From an uncultured bacterium (lineage in GTDB: Bacteria; Patescibacteriota; Saccharimonadia; Saccharimonadales; Saccharimonadaceae), in the NCBI GenBank assembly GCA_903832635.1, contig CAILCF010000001.1, positions 186,001 to 250,000 on the forward strand: DNA of 64,000 nucleotides. Reading direction: 5' to 3'. Within the stretch, counting starts at the first letter, position 1, and the number at the start of each line of letters is the position of its first letter. The translations under genes were made by a program, and so were the position numbers. The notes below the pieces were generated by a model that was not told the DNA's origin, did no database searches, and was given only the letters and a program-made list of their open reading frames with translations. Of this stretch, positions 19,278 through 29,495 are shown in pieces.

Positions 19278-19847
19278 TTATTTTATCACTACATCTTGAG
19301 TGATTGACCCTGTTAGTGTAGTGCTTGAATATTGGATTTGTGCGCTCCATGTTCCTGCAGACAGTTCCGATAGAGGGACATCGAACCCCTTGCATGTAGA
19401 AATACTTGCCAAAGATTGTGTGCTGGCGGTCTTTGTTACCGTGGTTTTACCAGCGCTAGTTAGTGTAAGTGTACAAACACCGGTATCGTCAACTGCACTA
19501 ATTTGTGCTCTGATTTGAAGGGGTCCATTTGGGCTATTTGGATTTGCGGACGTAATAGACACTTGAATGTTTTTCTTGTTACTGCCGGGTACTGTCGTAG
19601 GTGTTGGTGGCGTATCACTGTTCGAACCGGATTTAGTTTTGCTCCCCGCCTGCTGTTGCTCTGAAGTGGCGGGTCCATAGTTAATGTTGCCACCATTCGA
19701 AGTATTTTGGGCTTTCTTCCAACCTAGGATACTTCCGTTAAGAGCATAAACATAAGTTAAAGCAGCAACAACCAATACCAAAACCGAAAATCCAACAATA
19801 ATCAGCGTTTTTGTTTTTTTTGATTTTCCTTTAGTTTGTATTTTCAT
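19278..19847 (-). CDS. Membrane-anchored hypothetical protein
   Basis: Basic N-terminus and TM TLIIVGFSVLVLVVAALTYVYAL, then Ser/Thr/Gly-rich linker. Confidence 0.6.
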   Translation of the reverse strand: MKIQTKGKSKKTKTLIIVGFSVLVLVVAALTYVYALNGSILGWKKAQNTSNGGNINYGPATSEQQQAGSKTKSGSNSDTPPTPTTVPGSNKKNIQVSITSANPNSPNGPLQIRAQISAVDDTGVCTLTLTSAGKTTVTKTASTQSLASISTCKGFDVPLSELSAGTWSAQIQYSSTTLTGSITQDVVIK

Positions 19848-19969
19848 GTATTTGTTTTATTATTTAATGTTTAACTAAACCTATTATACTACTAAATGAG
19901 GCTTTTTATATTATAACTTTCAAAGTATGAATTTATGACTAGATGTAAGAGTCTAGTTTGATATAAAAC

Positions 19970-19996
19970 GGGCCCCAGATATTATATCTGGGGCCC
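19970..19996 (-). terminator. Strong hairpin downstream of rfbH
   Basis: GGGCCCCAGATAT-T-ATATCTGGGGCCC, perfect 13-bp arms. Confidence 0.75.
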
Positions 19997-20015
19997 TTGG
20001 GTTTTGTTCAAGTCA

Positions 20016-21356
20016 TTATTTTGATGAGAGAAATTCAGCTATCGACGATGCCATATAGTCGAGCATCGCGTTAGTCATACCAGGATACAAACCAATCCAA
20101 AAACTGTCGTTCATAATTTTGTCAGTATTTGGAAGGTCTCCGACTACACGATAGTCCACATTCTTCACTAGCTCGCTAAAACATGGATGGCGTAGAAGAT
20201 TCCCGGCAAAGAGGTTTCTGGTTTGGATATTTCTCGATTCGAGAAAATTAACCAAATCTTTTCGAGTGAATTTCGCGTCGTCGCGAATTGTCATAAGGTA
20301 CCCAAACCAACTTGGGTCGGAACCAGGTGTTGCAATCGGCAAAGCCATTTTGTTATTGACGCACTTCAGCCCTTCCGATAGCCGATCAAAGTTTGCCTTG
20401 CGGCGTTTAACAAATGATGGTAATTTTTCAAGTTGGGCGCAGCCAATCGATGCCTGCATGTCAGTCGCCTTAAGGTTATAACCGAAGTGACTGTAGACAT
20501 ATTTGTGGTCATAACCGGGTGGCAGTGTGCCGTACTGGCCTGAAAAGCGTTTACCGCAGGTATTATCATGTCCACTATCACACCAGCAATCGCGGCCCCA
20601 GTCTCTCATGGAAAGCATAATCTTTTTAAGAATTCTACTATTGGTATACACAGCACCTCCTTCTCCCATTGTCATATGGTGAGGAGGATAAAAACTTGAT
20701 GTGCCAATATCGCCCCATGTTCCGGTTAGTTTTCCTTCGAATTTAGATCCGAGAGCGTCACAATTATCTTCGATGAGCCAAAGACCATGATTCAAGCAAA
20801 ATGCTTTTACAGCTTTGACGTTGAAAGGATTGCCTAGCGTATGCGCAACCATGACTGCTTTTGTCTTCTCTGACAGTGCTTTTTCGAGTAATGAGACGTC
20901 AATATTGAAGGATTCAAGTTCAACGTCGACAAATACTGGAATTGCACCATATTGTACAATTGGCGTGACGGTTGTGGGGAATCCGGCTGCAGTGGTAATT
21001 ACTTCGTCACCACGCTTGATGGCGCGATCTTTAAGAAGTGGTGACGTGAGTGACATAAACGCGAGCAGATTTGCCGAAGAGCCAGAGTTGACCAATAGGG
21101 CGTATTTTACTCCCAGATATTCGGCAAATTTTTGCTCAAATTCTTTTGTATAACGTCCAGTTGTCAACCAAAACTCAAGTGACGAATCTACTAGATTTAT
21201 CCTTTCCTTTTCGTCGAATATTCTTGCGGCGTAGTTTATCCTGCTTTTACCTGGGTTGAATAACCCCTCTTTTTCTAATTGGATAGCGTGAGAATATTCT
21301 TCAACTAGGTCTAAGATCTGTCTTCTAATAGCTCCACTATTTTTAAATTCTTCCAA
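20016..21356 (-). CDS. rfbH: RfbH-like CDP-4-dehydro-6-deoxyglucose 3-dehydratase (DegT/DnrJ/EryC1/StrS fold)
   Basis: FEQKFAEYLGVKYALLVNSGSSANLLAF...SSFYPPHHMTMGEGGAVYTN...RDWGRDCWCDSGHDNTCGKRF (Fe-S cysteines), LPPGYDHKYVYSHFGYNLKATDMQASIG. Confidence 0.93.
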   Translation of the reverse strand: MEEFKNSGAIRRQILDLVEEYSHAIQLEKEGLFNPGKSRINYAARIFDEKERINLVDSSLEFWLTTGRYTKEFEQKFAEYLGVKYALLVNSGSSANLLAFMSLTSPLLKDRAIKRGDEVITTAAGFPTTVTPIVQYGAIPVFVDVELESFNIDVSLLEKALSEKTKAVMVAHTLGNPFNVKAVKAFCLNHGLWLIEDNCDALGSKFEGKLTGTWGDIGTSSFYPPHHMTMGEGGAVYTNSRILKKIMLSMRDWGRDCWCDSGHDNTCGKRFSGQYGTLPPGYDHKYVYSHFGYNLKATDMQASIGCAQLEKLPSFVKRRKANFDRLSEGLKCVNNKMALPIATPGSDPSWFGYLMTIRDDAKFTRKDLVNFLESRNIQTRNLFAGNLLRHPCFSELVKNVDYRVVGDLPNTDKIMNDSFWIGLYPGMTNAMLDYMASSIAEFLSSK

Positions 21357-21609
21357 CTTTCTTCACCTCTCTCAATTTTTCAATGATTTGAACGAACTTC
21401 CTGAGAGCAGAAAATCCACTCAATCAAGATTAAGTAAATTATGGCATAAATAATTATATAAATCAAACTGGTTGCATGCTTTTGCCAATGTTCAAGCGTG
21501 CACTAAAATTGCTCCTCATGTATTTTTATATCTTATTATCATTTATTTCTGTTTAAGCTAGGACTGCGCAAGACTAAATAGATTATTTGGCGTATTTGAC
21601 TAGCTGTTA

Positions 21610-21637
21610 TGTTGGTATGTTGGTATGTTGGTATGTT
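21610..21637. repeat. 8-bp tandem repeat (GTTGGTAT)x3 plus partial copies
   Basis: tgttatgttggtatgttggtatgttggtatgttatt. Confidence 0.85.
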
Positions 21638-21751
21638 ATTCTTATATCTAGAAGTAGAGCGTTTGAACGTTTACTTATATATTGTGAATAGTCGCAATTA
21701 TAACTAGATAATCTGACAATATTTTTTTAGTTTTAAAGGGGAGATGTCAAA

Positions 21752-22534
21752 ATGAAAGTAGTAATTTTAGCAGGTGGATTTGGTACTAGAATTAGCGAAG
21801 AATCTCATCTAAGGCCGAAGCCGATGATTGAGATAGGCGGGATGCCAATACTCTGGCATATTATGAAATCATATTCGACCAAAGGTTTTAACGAGTTCGT
21901 TATCTGTTTAGGCTATAAACAGCATATGATAAAGGAATTTTTTGCAAATTATTACATACAGCATTCTGACATCACCTTTAATTTTAAAGATAATAATGAA
22001 ATAAATATTCATAATAATATTGCCGAGCCATGGAAAGTAACCCTGGTTGATACTGGCTTGAGTACGATGACTGGCGGAAGAATAAAAAGGATTAAGGACT
22101 ATATCGGTAATGAGCCATTCATGTTAACCTACGGCGACGGGGTTTGTGATATTGATTTAAAAGAATTAGTTAAATTCCACAAAAAGAGTGGTAAAATCGT
22201 GACAATTACGGCGGTCCAACCTGGCGGTAGGTTTGGAGCACTCGATATCGACGAAAAAGATAATACCATAAGAGCGCTTATGGAAAAGAGGAAAGAAGAT
22301 GGCGGCTGGGTTAATGGTGGGTACATGGTGCTAAACCCAGATATTTTTAACTATATTGAAGGCGACGCAACGGTATTTGAAAAAGAACCATTAGAGGCTG
22401 TTGCAAAAAAAGGTCAATTAATTGCTTATAAACATGATGGTTTTTGGCAATGCATGGATACGCTAAGGGATAAATTATATTTAGATGAGTTAATAGAGTC
22501 CAAAAAAGCACCTTGGAAAGTCTGGGGTGATTAA
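21752..22534 (+). CDS. rfbF: Glucose-1-phosphate cytidylyltransferase
   Basis: MKVVILAGGFGTRISEESHLRPKPMIEIGGMPILWHIMKSY. Confidence 0.95.
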   Translation: MKVVILAGGFGTRISEESHLRPKPMIEIGGMPILWHIMKSYSTKGFNEFVICLGYKQHMIKEFFANYYIQHSDITFNFKDNNEINIHNNIAEPWKVTLVDTGLSTMTGGRIKRIKDYIGNEPFMLTYGDGVCDIDLKELVKFHKKSGKIVTITAVQPGGRFGALDIDEKDNTIRALMEKRKEDGGWVNGGYMVLNPDIFNYIEGDATVFEKEPLEAVAKKGQLIAYKHDGFWQCMDTLRDKLYLDELIESKKAPWKVWGD

Positions 22535-23577
22535 TGCTGTCCTTTTATAAAAACAAAAAAGTTTTTATAACTGGGCATACTGGCTTTAAGGGTAGTTGGC
22601 TCTGTAAGATATTAATAATGGCCGGAGCCGATGTAATGGGCTACTCGCTAGAGGCGCCAACAAATCCAAACCTTTTTTCGTTACTAAAATTAGAAAAGAA
22701 AGTTAAGTCGGTAGTAGGAGATATTCGTGATTTAAAGAAGTTGTCGGAGTCCATTAATTCTTTTAGGCCCGAAATTGTAATCCATCTGGCTGCGCAACCG
22801 ATTGTCAGAGATTCATATAAAGACCCCGTTTATACTTATGAAACAAACGTGATGGGTACGGTTAATATACTAGAAGCTGTCAGAAAATGCGACAGTGTGA
22901 AATCGTTTTTGAATGTCACTACTGATAAAGTGTATCAAAACAAAGAATGGGTGTGGGGATATCGCGAGGACGAAAGACTTTGTGGCCAGGACCCATACTC
23001 AAACTCTAAATCGTGCAGTGAATTAGTAACTTACGGTTATATGAAATCATTTTTCCAAGACAAAGACGTAGCTATTTCAACCGCTAGAAGCGGAAACGTC
23101 ATCGGTGGTGGTGATTTTGCTAATGATCGCATCATGCCTGACTGTTTAAGAGCTGCGATGTCGAATGAAGATATTATTGTGCGTAACCCGAACTCAACAA
23201 GGCCATATCAACACGTTTTGGAATGCTTGGGTGGGTATCTATTGATTATCCAGAAACAATACGAAGACAAAAAATATGCTAGTAATTATAACTTTGGTCC
23301 CAACGAAAATTCTTGCGTGACGACCGGTTCGCTAGTCGATTTATTTTGCAAAACCTGGGGTAATATAAAATGGATAAATCAGTATGATGGTGGTCCACAC
23401 GAAGCCAACTTCCTCAAGCTGGATTGCTCAAGAGCTAAATCTGAATTAGATTGGCAGCCAAAATGGAACATTGAAATGGCCATGAAGCACATAGTAGATT
23501 GGTCAAAAGTGTTTTGTATAGGTAAAGATATTTCTCAAATAACAGAGAAGCAAATTAAAGGATATTATGAAATATAG
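22534..23577 (+). CDS. rfbG: CDP-glucose 4,6-dehydratase
   Basis: KVFITGHTGFKGSWLCKIL...HLAAQPIVRDSYKDPVYTYETNVMGTVNILEA. Confidence 0.95.
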   Translation: MLSFYKNKKVFITGHTGFKGSWLCKILIMAGADVMGYSLEAPTNPNLFSLLKLEKKVKSVVGDIRDLKKLSESINSFRPEIVIHLAAQPIVRDSYKDPVYTYETNVMGTVNILEAVRKCDSVKSFLNVTTDKVYQNKEWVWGYREDERLCGQDPYSNSKSCSELVTYGYMKSFFQDKDVAISTARSGNVIGGGDFANDRIMPDCLRAAMSNEDIIVRNPNSTRPYQHVLECLGGYLLIIQKQYEDKKYASNYNFGPNENSCVTTGSLVDLFCKTWGNIKWINQYDGGPHEANFLKLDCSRAKSELDWQPKWNIEMAMKHIVDWSKVFCIGKDISQITEKQIKGYYEI

Positions 23578-23621
23578 TTTTAATTTATGCCAGGGTATGG
23601 TAAAGGTAGGGTTATAGACAG

Positions 23622-25343
23622 ATGAAAATGCGAGTTTCTGATTATATTGTATATTTCCTTAAGGCAAAAGGTATTAAGGATGTATTTGGGTATCCCGGAG
23701 GCATGGTTACATACTTAATGGAGTCTATCGACAAGGATCCTGACGTCAATCAGTATTTGCTTTATCATGAACAAGGGGCGGCGTTTGCAGCTTGTGGCTA
23801 TGCACAAGTTAGTGGATTGCCTGGTGTAGTCTACGCGACAAGTGGCCCTGGTGCGACCAACCTCATTACCGGAATTGGGAACGCCTATTTTGATTCAATA
23901 CCTTTAATTTGCATTACTGGGCAGGTTAACACAAATGAGGCGAAGACGGTAAAAACTATTAGACAACAAGGTTTTCAAGAGACGGACATTATAGATATTA
24001 TCAAGTCGATTACGAAATATTGTGTTTATATAGATAATGCAGATAAAATACCCGCCGAGCTAGAGAAGCTATATATAAATGCCATTAGTGGCAGGCCCGG
24101 ACCTGTGTTGATTGATATCCCAATTGACATACAGAGAAGCGAAATAGAGTTTAAGCCAATTAAGGCTGGCTATGAACAATGCGAGATAAATAGGGATAAA
24201 TACGATGAATATTACAATCTAATTATTGATAAATTAGCAAATGCAAAAAAGCCAATAATTATTGCAGGTAATGGCATCAATATTGCTAATTGCAAGAAGG
24301 ATTTTTTAGTATTTACGCAGAAACTGCAAGTGCCAGTCGTTACGAGCATGATAAGTGTTGATTTGCTAAGTAATGACAACTCTTTAAATTTTGGTTTTAT
24401 TGGAGCTTATGGCCATCGTTGTGCCAATATAATTGTTAGCGCTAGTGATTTAATAATTTGCGTTGGGTCGAGGCTAGATATAAGACAAACCGGAACCGAC
24501 TTATCTGCATTTGCCCCTAGCGCCGAAATTATCCGGATGGATACCGACACCAGCGAGCTATTGAATAATATTAAAAATGACGAAATAAAGTTAAATTTAG
24601 ACATATCAAAATTCTTGAACTATTTCAATAATCAACTTTCGGTCCGTAGTGTAAAATCAGCATGGTTAAGTAAATGCAAAAAAGTTAAAGATCTTTTGGA
24701 TGGCATAGACAGACTTAGCCCTAATAAGTACGCATATGAAATTAGTAGGCTGATTCCATCGGGCGCAGTAATCACTACTGATGTTGGGCAAAATCAGGTT
24801 TGGGTTGCCCAATCTTTCGAAGTCAAGAAAAACCAAAGAATCTTGTTCTCTGGTGGCCATGGGGCCATGGGTTACTCATTACCAGCTGCTATCGGCGCCT
24901 TTATTGCAACAAAAAAACCAATCTACTGCTTTGTCGGTGATGGTGGATTTCAGATGAACATACAGGAGTTGCAAACAATAATAAATTATAATATACCTAT
25001 AAAAATATTTGTTATGAATAATAAATCATTAGGCATGATAAGACATTTTCAAGAAATGTATTTTGACTCAAATTTTGTTATGACTAATACTAAAAAAGGC
25101 TATAACGCGCCAGATTTTACAAAAATAGCAAAGGCGTATGGTCTAGATATTCTTAAGACCAATACAATAGATGACTTAAGTAAATTGAATGACAAGATTG
25201 GTAATAACAAACCACTGCTAGTAGATATATCATTGCGCGGCATGACCTATGTCTATCCTAAACTAGTCTTTGGAAGACCTACCCAGGAACAAGAGCCACT
25301 TTTAGATAAGATACTACTAGAAAAAGTGATGAACCTTTTGTGA
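23622..25343 (+). CDS. Thiamine-diphosphate-dependent acetolactate-synthase-like enzyme (possible YerE-type two-carbon branching)
   Basis: GYPGGMVTYLMES...YHEQGAAFAACGYAQVSG...TSGPGATNLITGI...GDGGFQMNIQELQTII. Confidence 0.85.
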   Translation: MKMRVSDYIVYFLKAKGIKDVFGYPGGMVTYLMESIDKDPDVNQYLLYHEQGAAFAACGYAQVSGLPGVVYATSGPGATNLITGIGNAYFDSIPLICITGQVNTNEAKTVKTIRQQGFQETDIIDIIKSITKYCVYIDNADKIPAELEKLYINAISGRPGPVLIDIPIDIQRSEIEFKPIKAGYEQCEINRDKYDEYYNLIIDKLANAKKPIIIAGNGINIANCKKDFLVFTQKLQVPVVTSMISVDLLSNDNSLNFGFIGAYGHRCANIIVSASDLIICVGSRLDIRQTGTDLSAFAPSAEIIRMDTDTSELLNNIKNDEIKLNLDISKFLNYFNNQLSVRSVKSAWLSKCKKVKDLLDGIDRLSPNKYAYEISRLIPSGAVITTDVGQNQVWVAQSFEVKKNQRILFSGGHGAMGYSLPAAIGAFIATKKPIYCFVGDGGFQMNIQELQTIINYNIPIKIFVMNNKSLGMIRHFQEMYFDSNFVMTNTKKGYNAPDFTKIAKAYGLDILKTNTIDDLSKLNDKIGNNKPLLVDISLRGMTYVYPKLVFGRPTQEQEPLLDKILLEKVMNLL

Positions 25344-26245
25344 AAAAAATTATCGTGACTGGCGCTACTGGATTTGTAGGAAGGAATCTAATCAAAAAGC
25401 TGCTGGGATTGGATTATCATATTTATGCGATCATTCGACCTAATTCGCTAAATAAATCAATGCTAAATGATGCAACAAATATGACAATCATCGAGCTGGA
25501 TCTAAATGAAATCGATAAATTGCCAGATTATATTGATATTGTCTGTGATGTCTTTTGTCATTTAGCGTGGGATGGGGTAAGGGGCGAAGATAGAAACAAT
25601 CGGGCATTACAATATAGCAATTATATTAATTCACTGAAAACAGTCGAAGTTACAAAAAGATTGAAATGTAAGAAATATATAACTACTGGGTCACAAGCCG
25701 AATATGGCGTGTGTGATACTAAAATAAGTGAGAATACGGAATGTCACCCATTTACTGAATATGGCAAACGTAAGTACCAGTTTTATAAAGAGGCTACTTT
25801 AATATTAAATGATGATGGCATCTCTTTTAAGGAGGCAAGGGTCTTTAGTTTGTATGGTCCTGGTGATCACGAAAGCACAATGATCTACTCGGTATTAAAT
25901 AAAATGATGAAAAATGACAGCATCGACCTTACTGAGGGTCTGCATAGTTGGAATTTTTTACATATCGATGATGCTGTCGATGGTATAATTAAACTTATCG
26001 AGGTAGATTGTCCGAACGGCCCGTATAATTTCAGTGGCGACAAGACGCAGAGCTTAAGGGAATTTATTGAGATTATGCAAAAAGTTACAAAATCAAAAAG
26101 TACAATAAACTATGGAGCCTTACCATATTCGAAATCAGGCATGGTAGGGATTAACCCAGATAATAGAAAATTAAAGAATGAGACTAATTGGTCGTCCAAA
26201 ATAGATTTTGAACATGGCATAAAAGCTATGGTTGATAATTTTTAA
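25340..26245 (+). CDS. NAD-dependent epimerase/dehydratase (extended SDR)
   Basis: MKKIIVTGATGFVGRNLIKKLLG...YGKRKYQFYKEA. Confidence 0.88.
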   Translation: MKKIIVTGATGFVGRNLIKKLLGLDYHIYAIIRPNSLNKSMLNDATNMTIIELDLNEIDKLPDYIDIVCDVFCHLAWDGVRGEDRNNRALQYSNYINSLKTVEVTKRLKCKKYITTGSQAEYGVCDTKISENTECHPFTEYGKRKYQFYKEATLILNDDGISFKEARVFSLYGPGDHESTMIYSVLNKMMKNDSIDLTEGLHSWNFLHIDDAVDGIIKLIEVDCPNGPYNFSGDKTQSLREFIEIMQKVTKSKSTINYGALPYSKSGMVGINPDNRKLKNETNWSSKIDFEHGIKAMVDNF

Positions 26246-26264
26246 GAACGAAAGAGGAAAAATT

Positions 26265-27215
26265 ATGAAAACGGGCTTAAGACTGAAAACGATTAGTATT
26301 ATGATTCCGACTTATAATGAAGAAGGGAATGTTGAATTGCTGTATGCGGCAATAATTGAGGAGTTTAAAACGAATGTTAAAAATTATGATTATGAAATTG
26401 TTTTTATAGACAATTGTTCGAAAGATAAAACTCGCGAAAAGTTAGTTGAGCTATGCAAAAAAGACAAAAAAGTTAAGGTTATATTTAATGCTAAAAACTT
26501 CGGTCAGTTGAAGTCACCATATTATGGATTATTACAAACGACTGGAGATTGTTCGATAATGATGGTTGCAGATTTTCAAGACCCAGTTGAGATGATTCAT
26601 AAATTTATTAAAGAATGGGAAAATGGCTACAAAATAGTAATTGGCATTAAAAATAAAAGCAAAGAAAATAAAATATTTTACTTTTTGCGTACTTGCTATT
26701 ATAAATTAATCAAGAAAATAGCTTCAACTGAACAAATTGAGCATTTTACTGGATTCGGCCTGTATGATAAGGAATTTATCAACGTCCTAAGAGATTTAAA
26801 TGACTCCATGCCTTATTTGAGGGGTATAATCTCAGAAATTGGCTTTGACAGGAAAGAGATAAATTACGAACAACCAAGGCGGCTACATGGCAAAAGTAAG
26901 AATGATTTTTTTTCATTATACGATATTGGCATGTTGGGTGTTACCTCTTACTCAAAAGTGGCTATTAGGTTAGCAACACTATTAGGGTTCACTATAGCCG
27001 GAACAAGTTTTCTAATTGGCCTTATTTATATAGTTTTAAAATTATTATTTTGGAATGTTTTTATAGCAGGCACGATACCAATAGCAATAGGAGTCTTCTT
27101 TATGGGTGCTGTGCAGCTGTTGTTTTTAGGACTAATGGGTGAATACGTTTTGAATATTAATATTAGAGTAATGAATAGACCACTTGTCGTCGAGGAAAGA
27201 AGAATTAATTTCTAG
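26265..27215 (+). CDS. GtrB/DPM1-like GT2 glycosyltransferase (start revised)
   Basis: ISIMIPTYNEEGNVELLYAAI...MVADFQDPVEMIHKFI...LGLMGEYVLNINIRVMNRPLVVEE; SD AGAGGAAA before ATG 26265. Confidence 0.9.
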   Translation: MKTGLRLKTISIMIPTYNEEGNVELLYAAIIEEFKTNVKNYDYEIVFIDNCSKDKTREKLVELCKKDKKVKVIFNAKNFGQLKSPYYGLLQTTGDCSIMMVADFQDPVEMIHKFIKEWENGYKIVIGIKNKSKENKIFYFLRTCYYKLIKKIASTEQIEHFTGFGLYDKEFINVLRDLNDSMPYLRGIISEIGFDRKEINYEQPRRLHGKSKNDFFSLYDIGMLGVTSYSKVAIRLATLLGFTIAGTSFLIGLIYIVLKLLFWNVFIAGTIPIAIGVFFMGAVQLLFLGLMGEYVLNINIRVMNRPLVVEERRINF

Positions 27216-27428
27216 AAATCACGAACTTGTCTATATATTTGCTGAAAAGATTTGGTCAATGAATCTCTATATTGCGTCAAGTGAGTTGACGACTTCGAGA
27301 CGAGCCAATATGGCCAGCATTTGCACTTTTATGTAACTTAAGAGTTGTAAGTAAGACGTCTTTTTTATCTTCTGCACACGACCCGGCCGTTCTCTAACTT
27401 GAGTCGGAATTACTGTGTTAGAATAGTT

Positions 27429-29495
27429 ATGAGATTTAAAAAAATCAGAGACAATTCAGTGACGTTTAGGATAGACGTAGAGAGCCGAAGAATAGATAAA
27501 GTGGTAAAAAGTTTTATAAAAGACAACAAGAATATCTTAATTACAGTTGGGATTTTAGTTGGGATTTTTCTGTTGTACTTTTTGCTGATGAGTGCTTTTA
27601 AGAATAGTATGAATTTTATCGACGAGGCTGATAATATGTTGGGCGCGCAAGTCGTCTCAAAGGGAGGTTTGATATATAAAGATTATATATCTCAACATTT
27701 ACCCCTCATGTATTACTTAATAGCGCCACTTGTAGCACTTGGTGTTACTGGTACTAATGCTTTAAGGTTGTGCTTTTACTTAGTTTTAGCGCTTATCTTT
27801 GTCCTTATTTATGCACGGTACTCAAAAAAGATTGGCAAGATACCAATGCTCTTATACGGACTGTTTTACATAGGGATGATGGCAACCACATCAATCGTGA
27901 GTTTTAGTATAATATCAGAACAGATTCAAGCCCAATGTTTAGTAGTCTTATTCCTAGAACTGTACTTATTCTATAAGAGAGGCAGCCTTGATAGATTTAG
28001 CGACTTGATAATAGGACTATGCGTCTTTGGAGCAATATGGTCAGCTTTCGTGTCAATTATACCGGTCTTTATCTTTGCGATATCTTTCATAATCATAGAC
28101 GCAAGAAAATATGTAAACGCCAACAAGAAGTTCTTACTGAAGAAGTACCTACGGGAATTTTTCGGCAAATATCATAGAGTTATGATATTTGTCTTAGTTC
28201 CGTTCGTCCTCTCATTAGGATACCTAGCTATTAATGGTGACTTAATGAATATGTTCGACCAAGCTTTTTATCTCAATACTCACTATTACTCTAAGTTTAA
28301 TGGTTATAGCTCAAACCCGATAATCACGCTCATAAAATTAGTGCCAGACTATGCGTCAGTATATTTTAGCAGCGCGAAAGCGTTAGTGTCTGGGCATAGC
28401 TTGCGTAGTGTCTTCCAACTTATCTACTTTATGTTTAACTTGTGTCTAGTGTTTTATCTATTCAAGAAAGACAAACTTTTCTTGGCCCTATCCATTTTAT
28501 TTATACTTGCTTGTGGTAATAGGACCTTTGAATCTTTTCATGCAATACCATATTATGCAGTCTCAATCATCACTTTCTTGGTTATCTTCCAAACGTGTCA
28601 ATTCCACGGTAAGAGATATGGCGTATATGCCTGTGTGCTAGCAGGGTTTATCTTTATAGCCGGCTATGCTCCATATGGGTTAAATATCTTAAATGGGCTG
28701 AAGACAAGTAATGATGAATATACCAATGTGCTTAAGATAACCAACAAGGGTGATTATGTATATAGCTATAATCTAGATACGCCTTTCTATGTGAACACAG
28801 GGAGGAAATCTCCGTCATCTGTGACAACACTTGTACCTTGGTTCGCGAGCTTATTTGAAGAACAGATAATTAAAGAATTAGATGCGAATAGGCCAAAAGT
28901 TATTATCTATAATCCAGATGGAGACGTGTGGGGATATGTCTACCATGATTTTGCGAAAGAGTTAGACTCATATATTAAAAGAAATTATACATATTCTTCA
29001 CAAATGAGTTTATGGGTTAGAAACGATTATGTGAAGGAGGCCGAGAAGAAAGCGAACGTTGATATTGCAGACTTCACTAATTCATATGATAGCAATGGGG
29101 CATTGAGTGCCGTCACTGACAACACGGAGATAGTGCAGAGGATTAAGTTATCAGACTCAAAGCTCAAGGCAATAAGCTTAAAGATAGGGACTTTCCAGAG
29201 AGTGAATTATTCACTACTAGAGCTAGATTTATATGATAATTCTGGCAATGAGGTGGGATCTTCGGTGGCTTCGGACGACAGCTTTGTAGACAACTCATTC
29301 TATAGGTTTAATTTTAGTGACCTAAGGGTAAATAGCGGGGAGTACTACACTCTAAAAGTAAAGGCCGAACATACAAATGCCTTAGATTATGTGACATTAT
29401 ATAAATCGGATAGTAAAGTTGATAGCAATAGTGGACTAGCCATAAATGGAGTTGAGAAGACCTATAGCTTAGGTATGGATATATATTATAATTAG
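27429..29495 (+). CDS. Multi-pass membrane glycosyltransferase (GT39/ArnT-like)
   Basis: FIDEADNMLGAQVVSKGGLIYKDYISQHLPLMYYLIAPLVALG plus ~10 TM segments. Confidence 0.75.
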   Translation: MRFKKIRDNSVTFRIDVESRRIDKVVKSFIKDNKNILITVGILVGIFLLYFLLMSAFKNSMNFIDEADNMLGAQVVSKGGLIYKDYISQHLPLMYYLIAPLVALGVTGTNALRLCFYLVLALIFVLIYARYSKKIGKIPMLLYGLFYIGMMATTSIVSFSIISEQIQAQCLVVLFLELYLFYKRGSLDRFSDLIIGLCVFGAIWSAFVSIIPVFIFAISFIIIDARKYVNANKKFLLKKYLREFFGKYHRVMIFVLVPFVLSLGYLAINGDLMNMFDQAFYLNTHYYSKFNGYSSNPIITLIKLVPDYASVYFSSAKALVSGHSLRSVFQLIYFMFNLCLVFYLFKKDKLFLALSILFILACGNRTFESFHAIPYYAVSIITFLVIFQTCQFHGKRYGVYACVLAGFIFIAGYAPYGLNILNGLKTSNDEYTNVLKITNKGDYVYSYNLDTPFYVNTGRKSPSSVTTLVPWFASLFEEQIIKELDANRPKVIIYNPDGDVWGYVYHDFAKELDSYIKRNYTYSSQMSLWVRNDYVKEAEKKANVDIADFTNSYDSNGALSAVTDNTEIVQRIKLSDSKLKAISLKIGTFQRVNYSLLELDLYDNSGNEVGSSVASDDSFVDNSFYRFNFSDLRVNSGEYYTLKVKAEHTNALDYVTLYKSDSKVDSNSGLAINGVEKTYSLGMDIYYN

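Noticed and set aside
21600-21640. TGTTGGTA repeats considered as CRISPR or att site
   Set aside because: Direct contiguous 8-bp repeats without spacers; simple microsatellite
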